Source of the DNA: Aquiluna sp.
GTDB lineage: Bacteria; Actinomycetota; Actinomycetes; Actinomycetales; Microbacteriaceae
Direction: 5' to 3'
DNA: 64,000 nt
NCBI GenBank assembly: GCA_017854485.1
Contig: JAFMHN010000001.1
Location: forward strand, 62,001-126,000
Part shown: in pieces, positions 31,610 to 40,271 of the stretch
Numbering within the stretch: position 1 is the stretch's first letter
Layout of the letters: each line of letters opens with the position of its first letter
Program-made: the position numbers and the translations under genes
The notes under the pieces: model-generated
The model's database searches: none
What the model was told of the DNA's origin: nothing
Seen by the model: only the letters and a program-made list of their open reading frames with translations

Positions 31610-32140
31610 ATGGATGCAGAAAGAGAATTAGAGGCGCGCCTGAATTGGCTGCGCGCCGCCGTTCTGGGAGCAAACGACGGCGTCGTTTCGGTAGCCGGGG
31701 TGGTCATGGGCGTGGCGGCAGCCGGCTCTGACTCAACGGCCGTCTTGGTCGCAGGAATTGCGGCTCTGGTGGCTGGAGCAATCTCCATGGGTGGTGGTGA
31801 GTACGTGAGTGTGAGCTCCCAACGAGATGCGGAGATCGCTCACGGAAGAACCAAAGACCAGGTAAACGCTCGTCCTTGGTCAGCCGCTGTATCGTCTCTT
31901 GTTGCATTTACCGCAGGCGCAATCCTGCCGTTGGTTGCCATCACCGGACCCTGGCAGGGGCTCAGCATTCCGGCCACAGTTGCCAGCGTGTTCGTGGCTC
32001 TTGGGTTCACGGGTTGGTGGGCCGCCTGGGCCGGCAAGACCCCAGTTGTTCGTTCAATTGTCAGAAATGTTGCGATCAGCGCCCTAACAATGGGGTTTTC
32101 CTACGCAATTGGTGCAGTTTTGGGCGTTACCGTCATTTAG
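31610..32140 (+). CDS. VIT1/CCC1-family transporter, short form
   Basis: NWLRAAVLGANDGVVSVAGVVMGVA, SMGGGEYVSVSSQRDAE. Confidence 0.9.
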   Translation: MDAERELEARLNWLRAAVLGANDGVVSVAGVVMGVAAAGSDSTAVLVAGIAALVAGAISMGGGEYVSVSSQRDAEIAHGRTKDQVNARPWSAAVSSLVAFTAGAILPLVAITGPWQGLSIPATVASVFVALGFTGWWAAWAGKTPVVRSIVRNVAISALTMGFSYAIGAVLGVTVI

Positions 32141-32158
32141 ACCTATTACCCTTAGAAC

Positions 32159-33625
32159 GTGCCTGAATCTGAATCATACGACTACGCCCTAATTGGCGGC
32201 GGAATTATGTCCGCAACCCTTGGTGTTCTTCTGAAGCTGACCAACCCCGATGTTCGCTTGGTTATGTTCGAACGCTTGAGTGAGGTTGCGGCCGAGAGTT
32301 CAAACCCTTGGAACAATGCCGGAACTGGCCATGCCGCGCTTTGCGAGTTGAACTACATGCCGGACTCCGCAGATGGCTCGCTACCGGATCCAAGCAAGGC
32401 AATTGCCATCAATGAGCAGTTCCAGGTTTCTAGGCAATTTTGGGCATCGCTAGTTGACCTGGGAATTCTGAACACACCATCCTCCTTCATTCGTACAGTC
32501 CCTCACATGACTTTCGTTCAGGGCGCCAAAGACATCGATTACTTAAAGCGCCGACACCTAGCGCTCGAGAACCAGCCGCTATTTTCCGGGATGAAGTTTT
32601 CAACTGATCCCGATGAAATCTCCGGTTGGGCGCCACTGATTACTAAGCAGCGTAAAAACCAAGACATAGCCGCCACGTTCATCGACCAGGGAACTGATGT
32701 TGACTACGGCGAGATGACTAAGCAAATGATCACTTGGCTCAAGGGCCAGGGCATGAAGCTGGAAATGGATACCGAAGTTAAATCGGTCTACCAATTCGCA
32801 TCCGGGAAATGGCAGGTTTGGCTCGGGGCATCTCAGAATCGCCTGATCCATGCAGACCGCGTGTTCGTGGGAGCCGGCGGATACGCGCTAAAGCTATTGC
32901 AGAAAAGTGGCATCCCTGAGATTAATGGCTATGGCACTTTTCCGGTAAGCGGCCACTTCCTTAGGACCGACAACCCGGAAGTTGTGGCTCAACATCATGC
33001 CAAGGTCTACTCGCAGGCGCAGGTCGGGGCTCCCCCGATGTCCGTACCTCACCTAGACACCAGAATTGTCGACGGCAAGCCCAGCCTCTTGTTCGGTCCA
33101 TTTGCTGGACTGAATCCAAAGTTTCTAAAGAGTGGTTCGATTTTGGATCTTCCGCGCTCAATTAGGCCAGCGAACCTGCTCCCTTACCTTTCGGTTGCCG
33201 TTAGAAACCTAGGGCTTGTCAGTTACCTACTCAAAGAGGTGACCAAATCTAAGTCAAAGAAATTTGCCTCACTCCAAGAGTTTGTGCCGGATGCGGACGC
33301 AAATGACTGGTCTTACTACGAGGCCGGTCAACGAGCTCAGGTCATCAAACCTGTCGGACGAGGTGGCGTGCTGCAGTTTGGGACTGAAGTCATCACCAGT
33401 GCCGACGGGAGCATCTCAGGATTGCTTGGAGCAAGTCCTGGAGCCTCTGTGAGCGTTAGTGTGATGCTGGAAGTGCTAGAGAAGATGCAGCCTAAGCACT
33501 TCGAGGAGTCAAAAGCGGCTATCGCCAAGCTAATCCCTAGTTTCGGCAAGAAGCTAAACGACAACTCAGGCTTAGCCAAGAAGACCCTCAAGGCCACAGC
33601 TAAGACTCTAGGACTTAAGGCCTAA
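32159..33625 (+). CDS. mqo: Malate:quinone oxidoreductase
   Basis: YALIGGGIMSATLGVLLKL, NPWNNAGTGHAALCELNY; GTG start. Confidence 0.96.
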   Translation: MPESESYDYALIGGGIMSATLGVLLKLTNPDVRLVMFERLSEVAAESSNPWNNAGTGHAALCELNYMPDSADGSLPDPSKAIAINEQFQVSRQFWASLVDLGILNTPSSFIRTVPHMTFVQGAKDIDYLKRRHLALENQPLFSGMKFSTDPDEISGWAPLITKQRKNQDIAATFIDQGTDVDYGEMTKQMITWLKGQGMKLEMDTEVKSVYQFASGKWQVWLGASQNRLIHADRVFVGAGGYALKLLQKSGIPEINGYGTFPVSGHFLRTDNPEVVAQHHAKVYSQAQVGAPPMSVPHLDTRIVDGKPSLLFGPFAGLNPKFLKSGSILDLPRSIRPANLLPYLSVAVRNLGLVSYLLKEVTKSKSKKFASLQEFVPDADANDWSYYEAGQRAQVIKPVGRGGVLQFGTEVITSADGSISGLLGASPGASVSVSVMLEVLEKMQPKHFEESKAAIAKLIPSFGKKLNDNSGLAKKTLKATAKTLGLKA

Positions 33626-33645
33626 CCCGAACTTCCCTGAGGTAG

Positions 33646-33816
33646 TTAGTCGTTTTTCGATTCCTCGTGTGACTGATGAATGTGCATCTTGTCTTCGCGG
33701 TTGGCCTCTTCAAGTTTTTCCCTGGCAACTTTTTCCGTGGTCAGCCTGGCCATCTCTGCCTGGTCTTGATGTTGTTCGTGGTTACTTGGACCTGGGCGTT
33801 GAGGGAAGCACGCCAC
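33646..33816 (-). CDS. Possible small charged His-rich protein (56 aa)
   Basis: GTG start with GGAG 5 nt upstream; reads VACFPQRPGPSNHEQHQDQAEMARLTTEKVAREKLEEANREDKMHIHQSHEESKND*. Below the ORF-track length cut-off. Confidence 0.4.
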   Translation of the reverse strand: MACFPQRPGPSNHEQHQDQAEMARLTTEKVAREKLEEANREDKMHIHQSHEESKND

Positions 33817-33900
33817 CAGGGCTCCGAGTCAAATTAAGAAGACCCGACTACGAAAAGCTGATCGCGGAATTTGGTTCGGACGAGCGCCGCTAAGAATAAC

Positions 33901-33975
33901 TGGTGGGCGATACTGGGTTCGAACCAGCGACCTCTTCCGTGTCAGGGAAGCGCGCTACCACTGCGCCAATCGCCC
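33901..33975 (-). tRNA. tRNA-Val (GAC), CCA encoded
   Basis: Minus strand GGGCGATTGGCGCAGTGGTAGCGCGCTTCCCTGACACGGAAGAGGTCGCTGGTTCGAACCCAGTATCGCCCACCA; cloverleaf arms pair, anticodon GAC. Confidence 0.95.
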
Positions 33976-33987
33976 AAGTCTTGCTTG

Positions 33988-34058
33988 AGGTGAAGACGGG
34001 ATTCGAACCCGTGTACACGGCTTTGCAGGCCGCTGCCTCGCCTCTCGGCCACTCCACC
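33988..34058 (-). tRNA. tRNA-Cys (GCA)
   Basis: Minus strand GGTGGAGTGGCCGAGAGGCGAGGCAGCGGCCTGCAAAGCCGTGTACACGGGTTCGAATCCCGTCTTCACCT; anticodon GCA. Confidence 0.94.
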
Positions 34059-34084
34059 GTTTCAGGGATCAGAAACCCACTGAG

Positions 34085-34156
34085 AGCGGATGACGAGATT
34101 CGAACTCGCGACCCCAACCTTGGCAAGGTTGTGCGCTACCACTGCGCCACATCCGC
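34085..34156 (-). tRNA. tRNA-Gly (GCC)
   Basis: Minus strand GCGGATGTGGCGCAGTGGTAGCGCACAACCTTGCCAAGGTTGGGGTCGCGAGTTCGAATCTCGTCATCCGCT; anticodon GCC. Confidence 0.95.
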
Positions 34157-34211
34157 ATGTACTTTTTCAAGAACAGAAGAATTATGACACAAAACTTCAG
34201 TCCTTGGACAC

Positions 34212-34245
34212 ACAAAAGCGGGAGAGCTCACTCTCCCGCTTTTGT
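34212..34245 (-). terminator. Rho-independent terminator downstream of amt
   Basis: ACAAAAGCGGGAGAG-TGAG-CTCTCCCGCTTTTGT: 15-bp perfect stem with terminal T tract, 19 nt past the amt stop. Confidence 0.88.
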
Positions 34246-34263
34246 ATTGTCGATCTTTTGGTA

Positions 34264-35484
34264 CTACTTGACCACAGGATCCTGACCGAAGCTGTATGCA
34301 GCCTCGCCGTGAACCACTGCGTCGACACCAGCGATCTCATCTTCGCTCTTTACTCTAAAACCGACTGTCTTCTCGATTGCGAAGCCAATAACCAGTGCTA
34401 GAACGAAGCTGTAGATCAATACACCAAAGGCAGCGATTGCCTGAACGATTAGCTGACCTGCATCGCCACCAGTGAATAGACCGGTGTCAATAGCAAAGAA
34501 GCCCAGGAACAATGTTCCAATCAGGCCCGATACCAAGTGGATGCCGACAACATCAAGTGAGTCGTCATAGCCAAGCTTGAACTTCAGGTCCACAGCTAGA
34601 GCAGAAAGGACACCGGCAAGCACACCCAGGATCAAGGCGAACAATGGGGTTACGTTTGCACAGGCAGGGGTGATTGCAACCAAACCAGCTACCGCTCCGG
34701 AAGCCGCGCCAATTGACGTTGCCTTGCCCTCTTTGACCTTTTCGATTACAAGCCAGCCAAGAATTGCAGCTGCTGTCGCGCCAAGGGTGTTCACAGTGAT
34801 CAGCCCGACGTTCGCCATTCCATTTAGGAACTCAGCTCCGACGTTGAATCCAAACCAACCGAACCATAGCAACGCTGCGCCAAGAAGAACTAGTGGCACG
34901 TTGTGAGGCTGCATAATGCCCTTCGCGAACCCAAAGCGCTTCCCGAGAACGATTGCCAGAGCCAGAGCCGCAGCTCCTGCGTTGATGTGGACCGCGGTAC
35001 CACCGGCGTAGTCGATTACCTCAGGCATCTCCAACCAGGTGCCAAGCTCCATGACCCAGCCACCGCCCCAGACCCAAGCGGCTACTGGGAAGTATCCGAA
35101 TGTTGCAAAGAGACCAGCGAAGATAAGCCAAGACCCAAACTTCGCGCGATCGGCGATTGCACCTGAAATCAGAGCGATTGTGATGATGGCGAATGTCGCA
35201 CCGAAGGCGGCACCAATCAAGTCATCATTACCAAGACCCTCTAGTCCGAAACTGGCAAACGGGTTACCCGAGAAGTCAGTTGGTGACTCGACAGCAGACA
35301 TGCTGAAGCCGTAAAGAATCCAAAGGACTCCGACCAGAGCAATTGAGCCGAAGCTCATCATCATCATGCTGACAACGCTCTTGGCTTTCACTAGGCCTCC
35401 ATAGAAGAAGGCCAGACCAGGGGTCATCAATAGCACTAGTGCGGTTGCAGTTACCGCCCAGCTAAGCGAACCTGTATCTAACAT
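34264..35484 (-). CDS. amt: Ammonium transporter
   Basis: LMTPGLAFFYGGLVKAKSVVSMMMMSF, DYAGGTAVHINAGAAALA, GIHLVSGLIGT. Confidence 0.96.
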   Translation of the reverse strand: MLDTGSLSWAVTATALVLLMTPGLAFFYGGLVKAKSVVSMMMMSFGSIALVGVLWILYGFSMSAVESPTDFSGNPFASFGLEGLGNDDLIGAAFGATFAIITIALISGAIADRAKFGSWLIFAGLFATFGYFPVAAWVWGGGWVMELGTWLEMPEVIDYAGGTAVHINAGAAALALAIVLGKRFGFAKGIMQPHNVPLVLLGAALLWFGWFGFNVGAEFLNGMANVGLITVNTLGATAAAILGWLVIEKVKEGKATSIGAASGAVAGLVAITPACANVTPLFALILGVLAGVLSALAVDLKFKLGYDDSLDVVGIHLVSGLIGTLFLGFFAIDTGLFTGGDAGQLIVQAIAAFGVLIYSFVLALVIGFAIEKTVGFRVKSEDEIAGVDAVVHGEAAYSFGQDPVVK

Positions 35485-35554
35485 CGAAATACCTCTCTAA
35501 TAAGTTCAAGCAATCAGCAAATGTGATAGCTGAGGATGATTTTGGGCTACACAG

Positions 35555-35592
35555 GTTTCGATGAGTGTGCAGTTATGTTTCGGGTTTGTTAC
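35555..35592 (-). promoter_or_regulatory. Candidate GlnR-binding site (two a-site/b-site pairs) upstream of amt
   Basis: Minus strand GTAAC-AAACCC-GAAAC-ATAACT-GCACA-CTCATC-GAAAC; matches the actinobacterial GlnR box gTnAC-n6-GaAAC-n6-gTnAC-n6-GaAAC, 71-108 bp upstream of the amt start. Confidence 0.65.
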
Positions 35593-35655
35593 ATTCCTGA
35601 CCGACCATGGAAGTATTTGCCACAAGGTATTCTTGAACAAATTCATTGGAGGAAA

Positions 35656-36795
35656 ATGAGAAGCGACAGGTCAGCAGCACTGCTCTTGATGGGTGTGGCG
35701 ATTTTGGGAATCGTCATCGCAAACAGCCCGATAGGGCCCGCCTTTCTCGACTTCAAGCACTCCTACATCGGGTTTGAGTCAATCGGACTGAAACTTAGTG
35801 TTGAACACTGGGTGAGCGATCTGCTCCTGGCTACCTTCTTTCTAGTAGCTGGGCTGGAACTGAAATATGAACTTTCCATCGGCGTCCTTTCTAAGCCAGC
35901 CAGTGCCCTGGTGCCGGTTCTGGCCGGAATCGGTGGTGTGGTTGTTCCAGCACTGATCTATGTCGCCTTCAACTGGGGAACTGACTACCTTGGCGGCTGG
36001 CCAATCCCGACCGCCACAGACATCGCATTCGCCTTGGGTATTTTGGCAATTTTTGGAAGAGGCCTGCCAAAATCAGCGCGTGTGTTCCTGCTGGCGCTGG
36101 CAATCTTCGATGACTTGGTTGCCATCCTGATCATTGCCATTTTCTTCACTTCTGATGTCCAGGCTCAGTGGCTAGTAGCGGCCATGGTTATCGCCGCAGT
36201 GCATGTCGTGGCCGAGAAATACAAGAAGCTTCCAATTAACTACGTCCGTGTGGTTACGTTCTTGCTTCTTTGGTACACGGTTTATCAGTCAGGCGTGCAC
36301 GCGACCATTGCAGGTGTAGTGCTTGGTTTGATAATTCCAGCCAAGAAGACCCATTCGTTGGTGGCCAAGATTCAACCGTGGACCAACTCGGTCTCGCTAC
36401 CAGTCTTTGCTTTTTTTGCGGTAGCCATCGCATTGCCCACCTTTGACGGTGCATTCTCAAGCGTATTCGTGGGAATTGCCGTGGCACTTCCGGTCGGTAA
36501 GCTGATCGGCATTACCGCACTCGCTGTGCTCGCAAACAGGCTTGCTGCAAAGCCAGACAGACTGGATCTTGAGCCGCTGGACTTCCTTGCGATCAGTGGC
36601 CTTGCCGGTGTCGGATTTACGGTCTCACTACTCATGACGAACCTGGCCTTTGTTGACACACAATACATACTTGCGGAAGCAACGCTTGCTGTGATCCTAG
36701 GTTCGATGCTAGCAATGGGTTTCGGCGCTTGGCTAAGTCAGCTTCGTGGCCGCTACTACATGCGCAAGCATCGAGAAGAGAACGCCGCTAGCTAA
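35656..36795 (+). CDS. nhaA: Na+/H+ antiporter NhaA
   Basis: PTATDIAFALGILAIFGRGLPKSARVFLLALAIFDDLVAILIIAIF; start at 35656 (MRSDRSAALLL) preceded by GGAGG. Confidence 0.94.
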   Translation: MRSDRSAALLLMGVAILGIVIANSPIGPAFLDFKHSYIGFESIGLKLSVEHWVSDLLLATFFLVAGLELKYELSIGVLSKPASALVPVLAGIGGVVVPALIYVAFNWGTDYLGGWPIPTATDIAFALGILAIFGRGLPKSARVFLLALAIFDDLVAILIIAIFFTSDVQAQWLVAAMVIAAVHVVAEKYKKLPINYVRVVTFLLLWYTVYQSGVHATIAGVVLGLIIPAKKTHSLVAKIQPWTNSVSLPVFAFFAVAIALPTFDGAFSSVFVGIAVALPVGKLIGITALAVLANRLAAKPDRLDLEPLDFLAISGLAGVGFTVSLLMTNLAFVDTQYILAEATLAVILGSMLAMGFGAWLSQLRGRYYMRKHREENAAS

Positions 36796-37789
36796 GCAGG
36801 CAAAGAGCAGACATCCTAGAAACTGCCCGAAGATACTTTTTCCGGTATGCGCCTTCCAGCATCACTGCGGGGAAAATGTCAGTTATTGGGAGCTCACCGC
36901 TGGTTCTAAGCGGAATCTGCTGCTCGTAGAGTCGATCAATGAATCCCACCAGCCGTAGGGCATCAACCTGATCGACAAGACCAGACACATTCCAAAGAAC
37001 TAGCGCATCAACATCAACAAGCAGGGCACGGAAGTGGGTTGGGTGCAGCTTTCCAAGATGTGCCAAAAGCTCCCAGAAATCATGTCCAAAACCATTGCTG
37101 TACTGAGACAACCAGACCCGAAGTTCCTCCATGCTCTGATTCTGCGAGTGGCCATCAATTTCCCGGTGTCGGTAATCCTCGCCATCGACCGAGATCATTT
37201 GAAACCTCGAACCGAGTCCTTGAATCTCCCGCTGGAAGTCGGCAGCAGCAAAACGCCCCGCACCGAGTGCGTTGGGTGGAGTATTGCTAGTAGCAGCGAA
37301 CCTGACCCCTTTGGCCTCCAGTTCCTTTAGGAGCCTGGACATGATCATCGTGTCACCGGGGTCATCAAGTTCGAATTCATCAATGCACACCAGCCCGAAT
37401 TTTGACAACTCATCAACGGCCGCAGCAAAGCCGAGGTAACCAACCAGGCTTGTGTAATCCAGGAAGCTCCCGAAGACCTTCTTTCCTGGGAAGTCGTGCC
37501 AAATCGACGCTAGAAGGTGCGTCTTTCCAACTCCGAACCCGCCGTCTAGGTAGATGCCCGGCGCGCTGACCTTCTTGGAGAACAGTTTGGGCTTCTCGGA
37601 TCCCGCAAACGCCTTGACCAGTTTCACGGCCTCGGCCTGCGATGCGTAACGAGGATCCGGAATGTAATTTGTTACTCGAGATTTAGCGAATTCTGGTGGA
37701 GGCTGGAGCTGTCTAATAAGCTCTGTCTTAGAAACCTCTGGTTTCCGGGTCAATAAGGAATTGGGCATTTCGCCTAGTTGTTGACCCAA
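36788..37789 (-). CDS. zapE: AFG1/ZapE-family ATPase
   Basis: GIYLDGGFGVGKTHLLASIWH, CIDEFELDDPGDTMIMSRLL, ATSNTPPNALG. Confidence 0.9.
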   Translation of the reverse strand: MGQQLGEMPNSLLTRKPEVSKTELIRQLQPPPEFAKSRVTNYIPDPRYASQAEAVKLVKAFAGSEKPKLFSKKVSAPGIYLDGGFGVGKTHLLASIWHDFPGKKVFGSFLDYTSLVGYLGFAAAVDELSKFGLVCIDEFELDDPGDTMIMSRLLKELEAKGVRFAATSNTPPNALGAGRFAAADFQREIQGLGSRFQMISVDGEDYRHREIDGHSQNQSMEELRVWLSQYSNGFGHDFWELLAHLGKLHPTHFRALLVDVDALVLWNVSGLVDQVDALRLVGFIDRLYEQQIPLRTSGELPITDIFPAVMLEGAYRKKYLRAVSRMSALCLLS

Positions 37790-37838
37790 TCACGTACCCT
37801 TCGTCGAAAAACAAGTGTAGGCAAAGAATTGGAGCGCC

Positions 37839-38714
37839 ATGACAAGCCACGAGAAAATATCTGAATACGCCGACCCCGAGGTACTTGTAACCACCAAGTG
37901 GCTAGCTGAAAATCTTGACTCGGTGAGCGTGGTTGAGTCAAATGAAGACATTTTGCTCTACGACACAGGTCACATTCCTGGCGCAGTCAAACTTGACTGG
38001 CACACCGAACTCAATCACCCGTTGCGACGCGATTACCTCGAGAGCGAGGCGTTTGCCAAGCTCATGGATCAAAAAGGAATTGGCCGAGAGGACACGGTTG
38101 TTCTCTATGGTGACCGCTCCAACTGGTGGGCCACCTATGCATTTTGGGTATTCAAGCTATTCGGACACGAAAATGTGCTCTTACTAGACGGTGGCAGAAA
38201 CAAGTGGATTGCAGACGGTGGCGCTCTAACAAAAGACGTGCCGGTCCGCGATTCAAAGAGCTACCCGGTGGCCCCAAGGCAAGACCAGCAGATTCGCGCA
38301 TTCCGAGATGAGGTTCTTTCTCACATTGGTAAGCCACTGGTTGATGTTCGATCACCAGAGGAATACACAGGCGAGCGTCTACACATGCCAGATTTCCCGA
38401 ACGAAGGTGCCACTCGCGGTGGCCACATCCCGACCGCAGCCTCTATCCCCTGGTCTAAATCGATCCAAGCCGACGAGACTTTTAGGCCACTGGCCGAACT
38501 AGAGCAGCTGTATTTTGGGGCAACTGGCTTCGATAGAAGCTCAGACTTCATTGCTTACTGCCGCATTGGCGAACGATCTTCCCACACCTGGTTTGTCCTG
38601 AAGTACTTGCTTGGGGTAGAAAATGTTCGAAACTACGATGGCAGCTGGACCGAATGGGGCAACTTAGTCGGAGCGCCGATTGCTATTGGTGCTGAGCCTG
38701 GAGAGGCAGCTTGA
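37839..38714 (+). CDS. Thiosulfate/3-mercaptopyruvate sulfurtransferase (two rhodanese domains)
   Basis: [45 protein letters not shown]. Confidence 0.93.
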   Translation: MTSHEKISEYADPEVLVTTKWLAENLDSVSVVESNEDILLYDTGHIPGAVKLDWHTELNHPLRRDYLESEAFAKLMDQKGIGREDTVVLYGDRSNWWATYAFWVFKLFGHENVLLLDGGRNKWIADGGALTKDVPVRDSKSYPVAPRQDQQIRAFRDEVLSHIGKPLVDVRSPEEYTGERLHMPDFPNEGATRGGHIPTAASIPWSKSIQADETFRPLAELEQLYFGATGFDRSSDFIAYCRIGERSSHTWFVLKYLLGVENVRNYDGSWTEWGNLVGAPIAIGAEPGEAA

Positions 38715-39139
38715 CCAGTTCAGCAGAAGAAATCGTTGCCGACTTCGGGTTCCTGGAGGGTCAGGACAAGCTGCAGTTGCTGCTTGAGTTCAGTGAGTCT
38801 CTACCTGACATTGATCAAAGATTCCTTGACGATCCAGAGCTACTAGAGCGAGTCGAGGAGTGTCAATCCCCGGTGTTCATTGCGGTGGAGGGCGATGCTC
38901 AGAGAATTGACCTGCACTTCTCAGCACCTCGAGAAGCACCAACCACAAGAGGTTTTGCTGCCATTTTGTCTGCAGCTCTGAACCACCAAAGTGCGGAAAC
39001 CATTCTTGCCTTCTCGGAGGATTTCCCGTCGCGACTGGGCCTTGATTCACTTATCTCTCCCCTGCGCGTAAGGGGAATGCGAGGAATGCTGGCAAGAATC
39101 AAGCGCAAAGTTGGCGAACTAACCGATTCAAATGCGTGA
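38711..39139 (+). CDS. SufE family protein
   Basis: Overlaps the upstream sulfurtransferase stop (TTGA); [29 protein letters not shown]. Confidence 0.88.
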   Translation: MTSSAEEIVADFGFLEGQDKLQLLLEFSESLPDIDQRFLDDPELLERVEECQSPVFIAVEGDAQRIDLHFSAPREAPTTRGFAAILSAALNHQSAETILAFSEDFPSRLGLDSLISPLRVRGMRGMLARIKRKVGELTDSNA

Positions 39140-39674
39140 GCTTGAAGACCACTTCAACTTAGGGCACCTGACCGCCTCACTGGTTCTGGGTCAAGATGGC
39201 AACCACGTGGACGTAAACGGCACCTCGAAACTCCTTGGAGGGCCAGCCGACCTCGAGCTGCTGAAGTATTTCAGGTCCAGAAGTAGCTGGGTGCTTACAA
39301 CCGGAGCAACCGCGCGCGCAGAGCGCTACCGAATTCCCAGCAAGGCCAAGCTCGCCGTTTTGTCAAGGCAAGCTGAAAGAGCACTGCCGGAAACCCTTGA
39401 CGCGTCAGAGGTTACTGTATTGGGGAGTGACTTTCCTATGTCTATAGCCTCAGCGATTTTGCACCTCGAAAACTTAGATCCTGGCGGCATCCACCTGGAA
39501 TTTGGTCCCCAAACGCTGCTTGCGGTCCTTGCCGAGATTGACCGGTTGCAAATCATTCTGAGTAGTGAGTATGAAACTGGCGCCAGCAATTTCGCACAGG
39601 CCAACAACCTAGTGCTGGGTACGTCTCAAGTTGTAGATCAGCTCTTCATTAGTCAGGTAACTGGGCGAGCCTGA
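39132..39674 (+). CDS. RibD C-terminal / dihydrofolate-reductase-like protein (180 aa)
   Basis: VNGTSKLLGGPADLELLKYFRSRSSWVLTTGATARAERYRIP resembles the RibD reductase domain. Confidence 0.6.
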   Translation: MRELEDHFNLGHLTASLVLGQDGNHVDVNGTSKLLGGPADLELLKYFRSRSSWVLTTGATARAERYRIPSKAKLAVLSRQAERALPETLDASEVTVLGSDFPMSIASAILHLENLDPGGIHLEFGPQTLLAVLAEIDRLQIILSSEYETGASNFAQANNLVLGTSQVVDQLFISQVTGRA

Positions 39675-39710
39675 AGGGGTTTGGGGCGATTCGCAGCTAG
39701 TTTTTGAGAT

Positions 39711-40271
39711 GTGGAACTAGACCTCAAAAACATCTCAGCGCCCTTTGCTGCAATGCTTGAACCCCTGAGCACCCTGGCTGGGCGAAAAGAGATTGAACTT
39801 ACTCAAATACCGTCGCCGAAGGGAATCGCACCCGAGTCGGTTGCCATATCAGCTGAGATAGTCCACGAAACAGCTTCAGACCATGGAGTCTCCAGGCTTG
39901 TGTTCTGCCGCGACCCGGAAATTCCTGAGGGCTGGAACTCTGAATACAGAGTCATCGGTTACGCGAAGTCACCCATTGAACTTGAGATGGCAAAGGATGA
40001 CTACACAGCGGCACTGCCGTGGGAATGGCTGAAAGATGCCCTTCGAAACGGCAGAGCGAGCTTTGCCAATGAAGCCGGCACCACCACCACGGTTATCTCA
40101 ACCGGCCACGGCTCACTAATTGGCCAACCGCAGCACGCGGAGCTTGAAATACGAGCCAGCTGGACTCCTACCAGCATGGACCTTGCTCCTCATGTGATTG
40201 CTTGGACTGAGTTGTTGGCCCTTATTTCTGGGTTACCCCCAGCCGACACAAACGTTACGAGAATTAGTTGA
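39711..40271 (+). CDS. DUF3000 family protein
   Basis: PFAAMLEPLSTLAGRKEIELTQIPSPKGIAPESVAISAE...; directly upstream of RNase D as in other actinobacteria. Confidence 0.8.
   Translation: MELDLKNISAPFAAMLEPLSTLAGRKEIELTQIPSPKGIAPESVAISAEIVHETASDHGVSRLVFCRDPEIPEGWNSEYRVIGYAKSPIELEMAKDDYTAALPWEWLKDALRNGRASFANEAGTTTTVISTGHGSLIGQPQHAELEIRASWTPTSMDLAPHVIAWTELLALISGLPPADTNVTRIS

Noticed and set aside
33890-34401. Track ORFs 33890-34126 (-), 33903-34187 (+), 34090-34401 (+)
   Set aside because: They read through three tRNA genes and the amt terminator; typical spurious ORFs over tRNA clusters.
35536-35655. N-terminal 40 aa of the track nhaA ORF
   Set aside because: Not NhaA-like, contains the GlnR-like box, and a strong GGAGG SD precedes the ATG at 35656.
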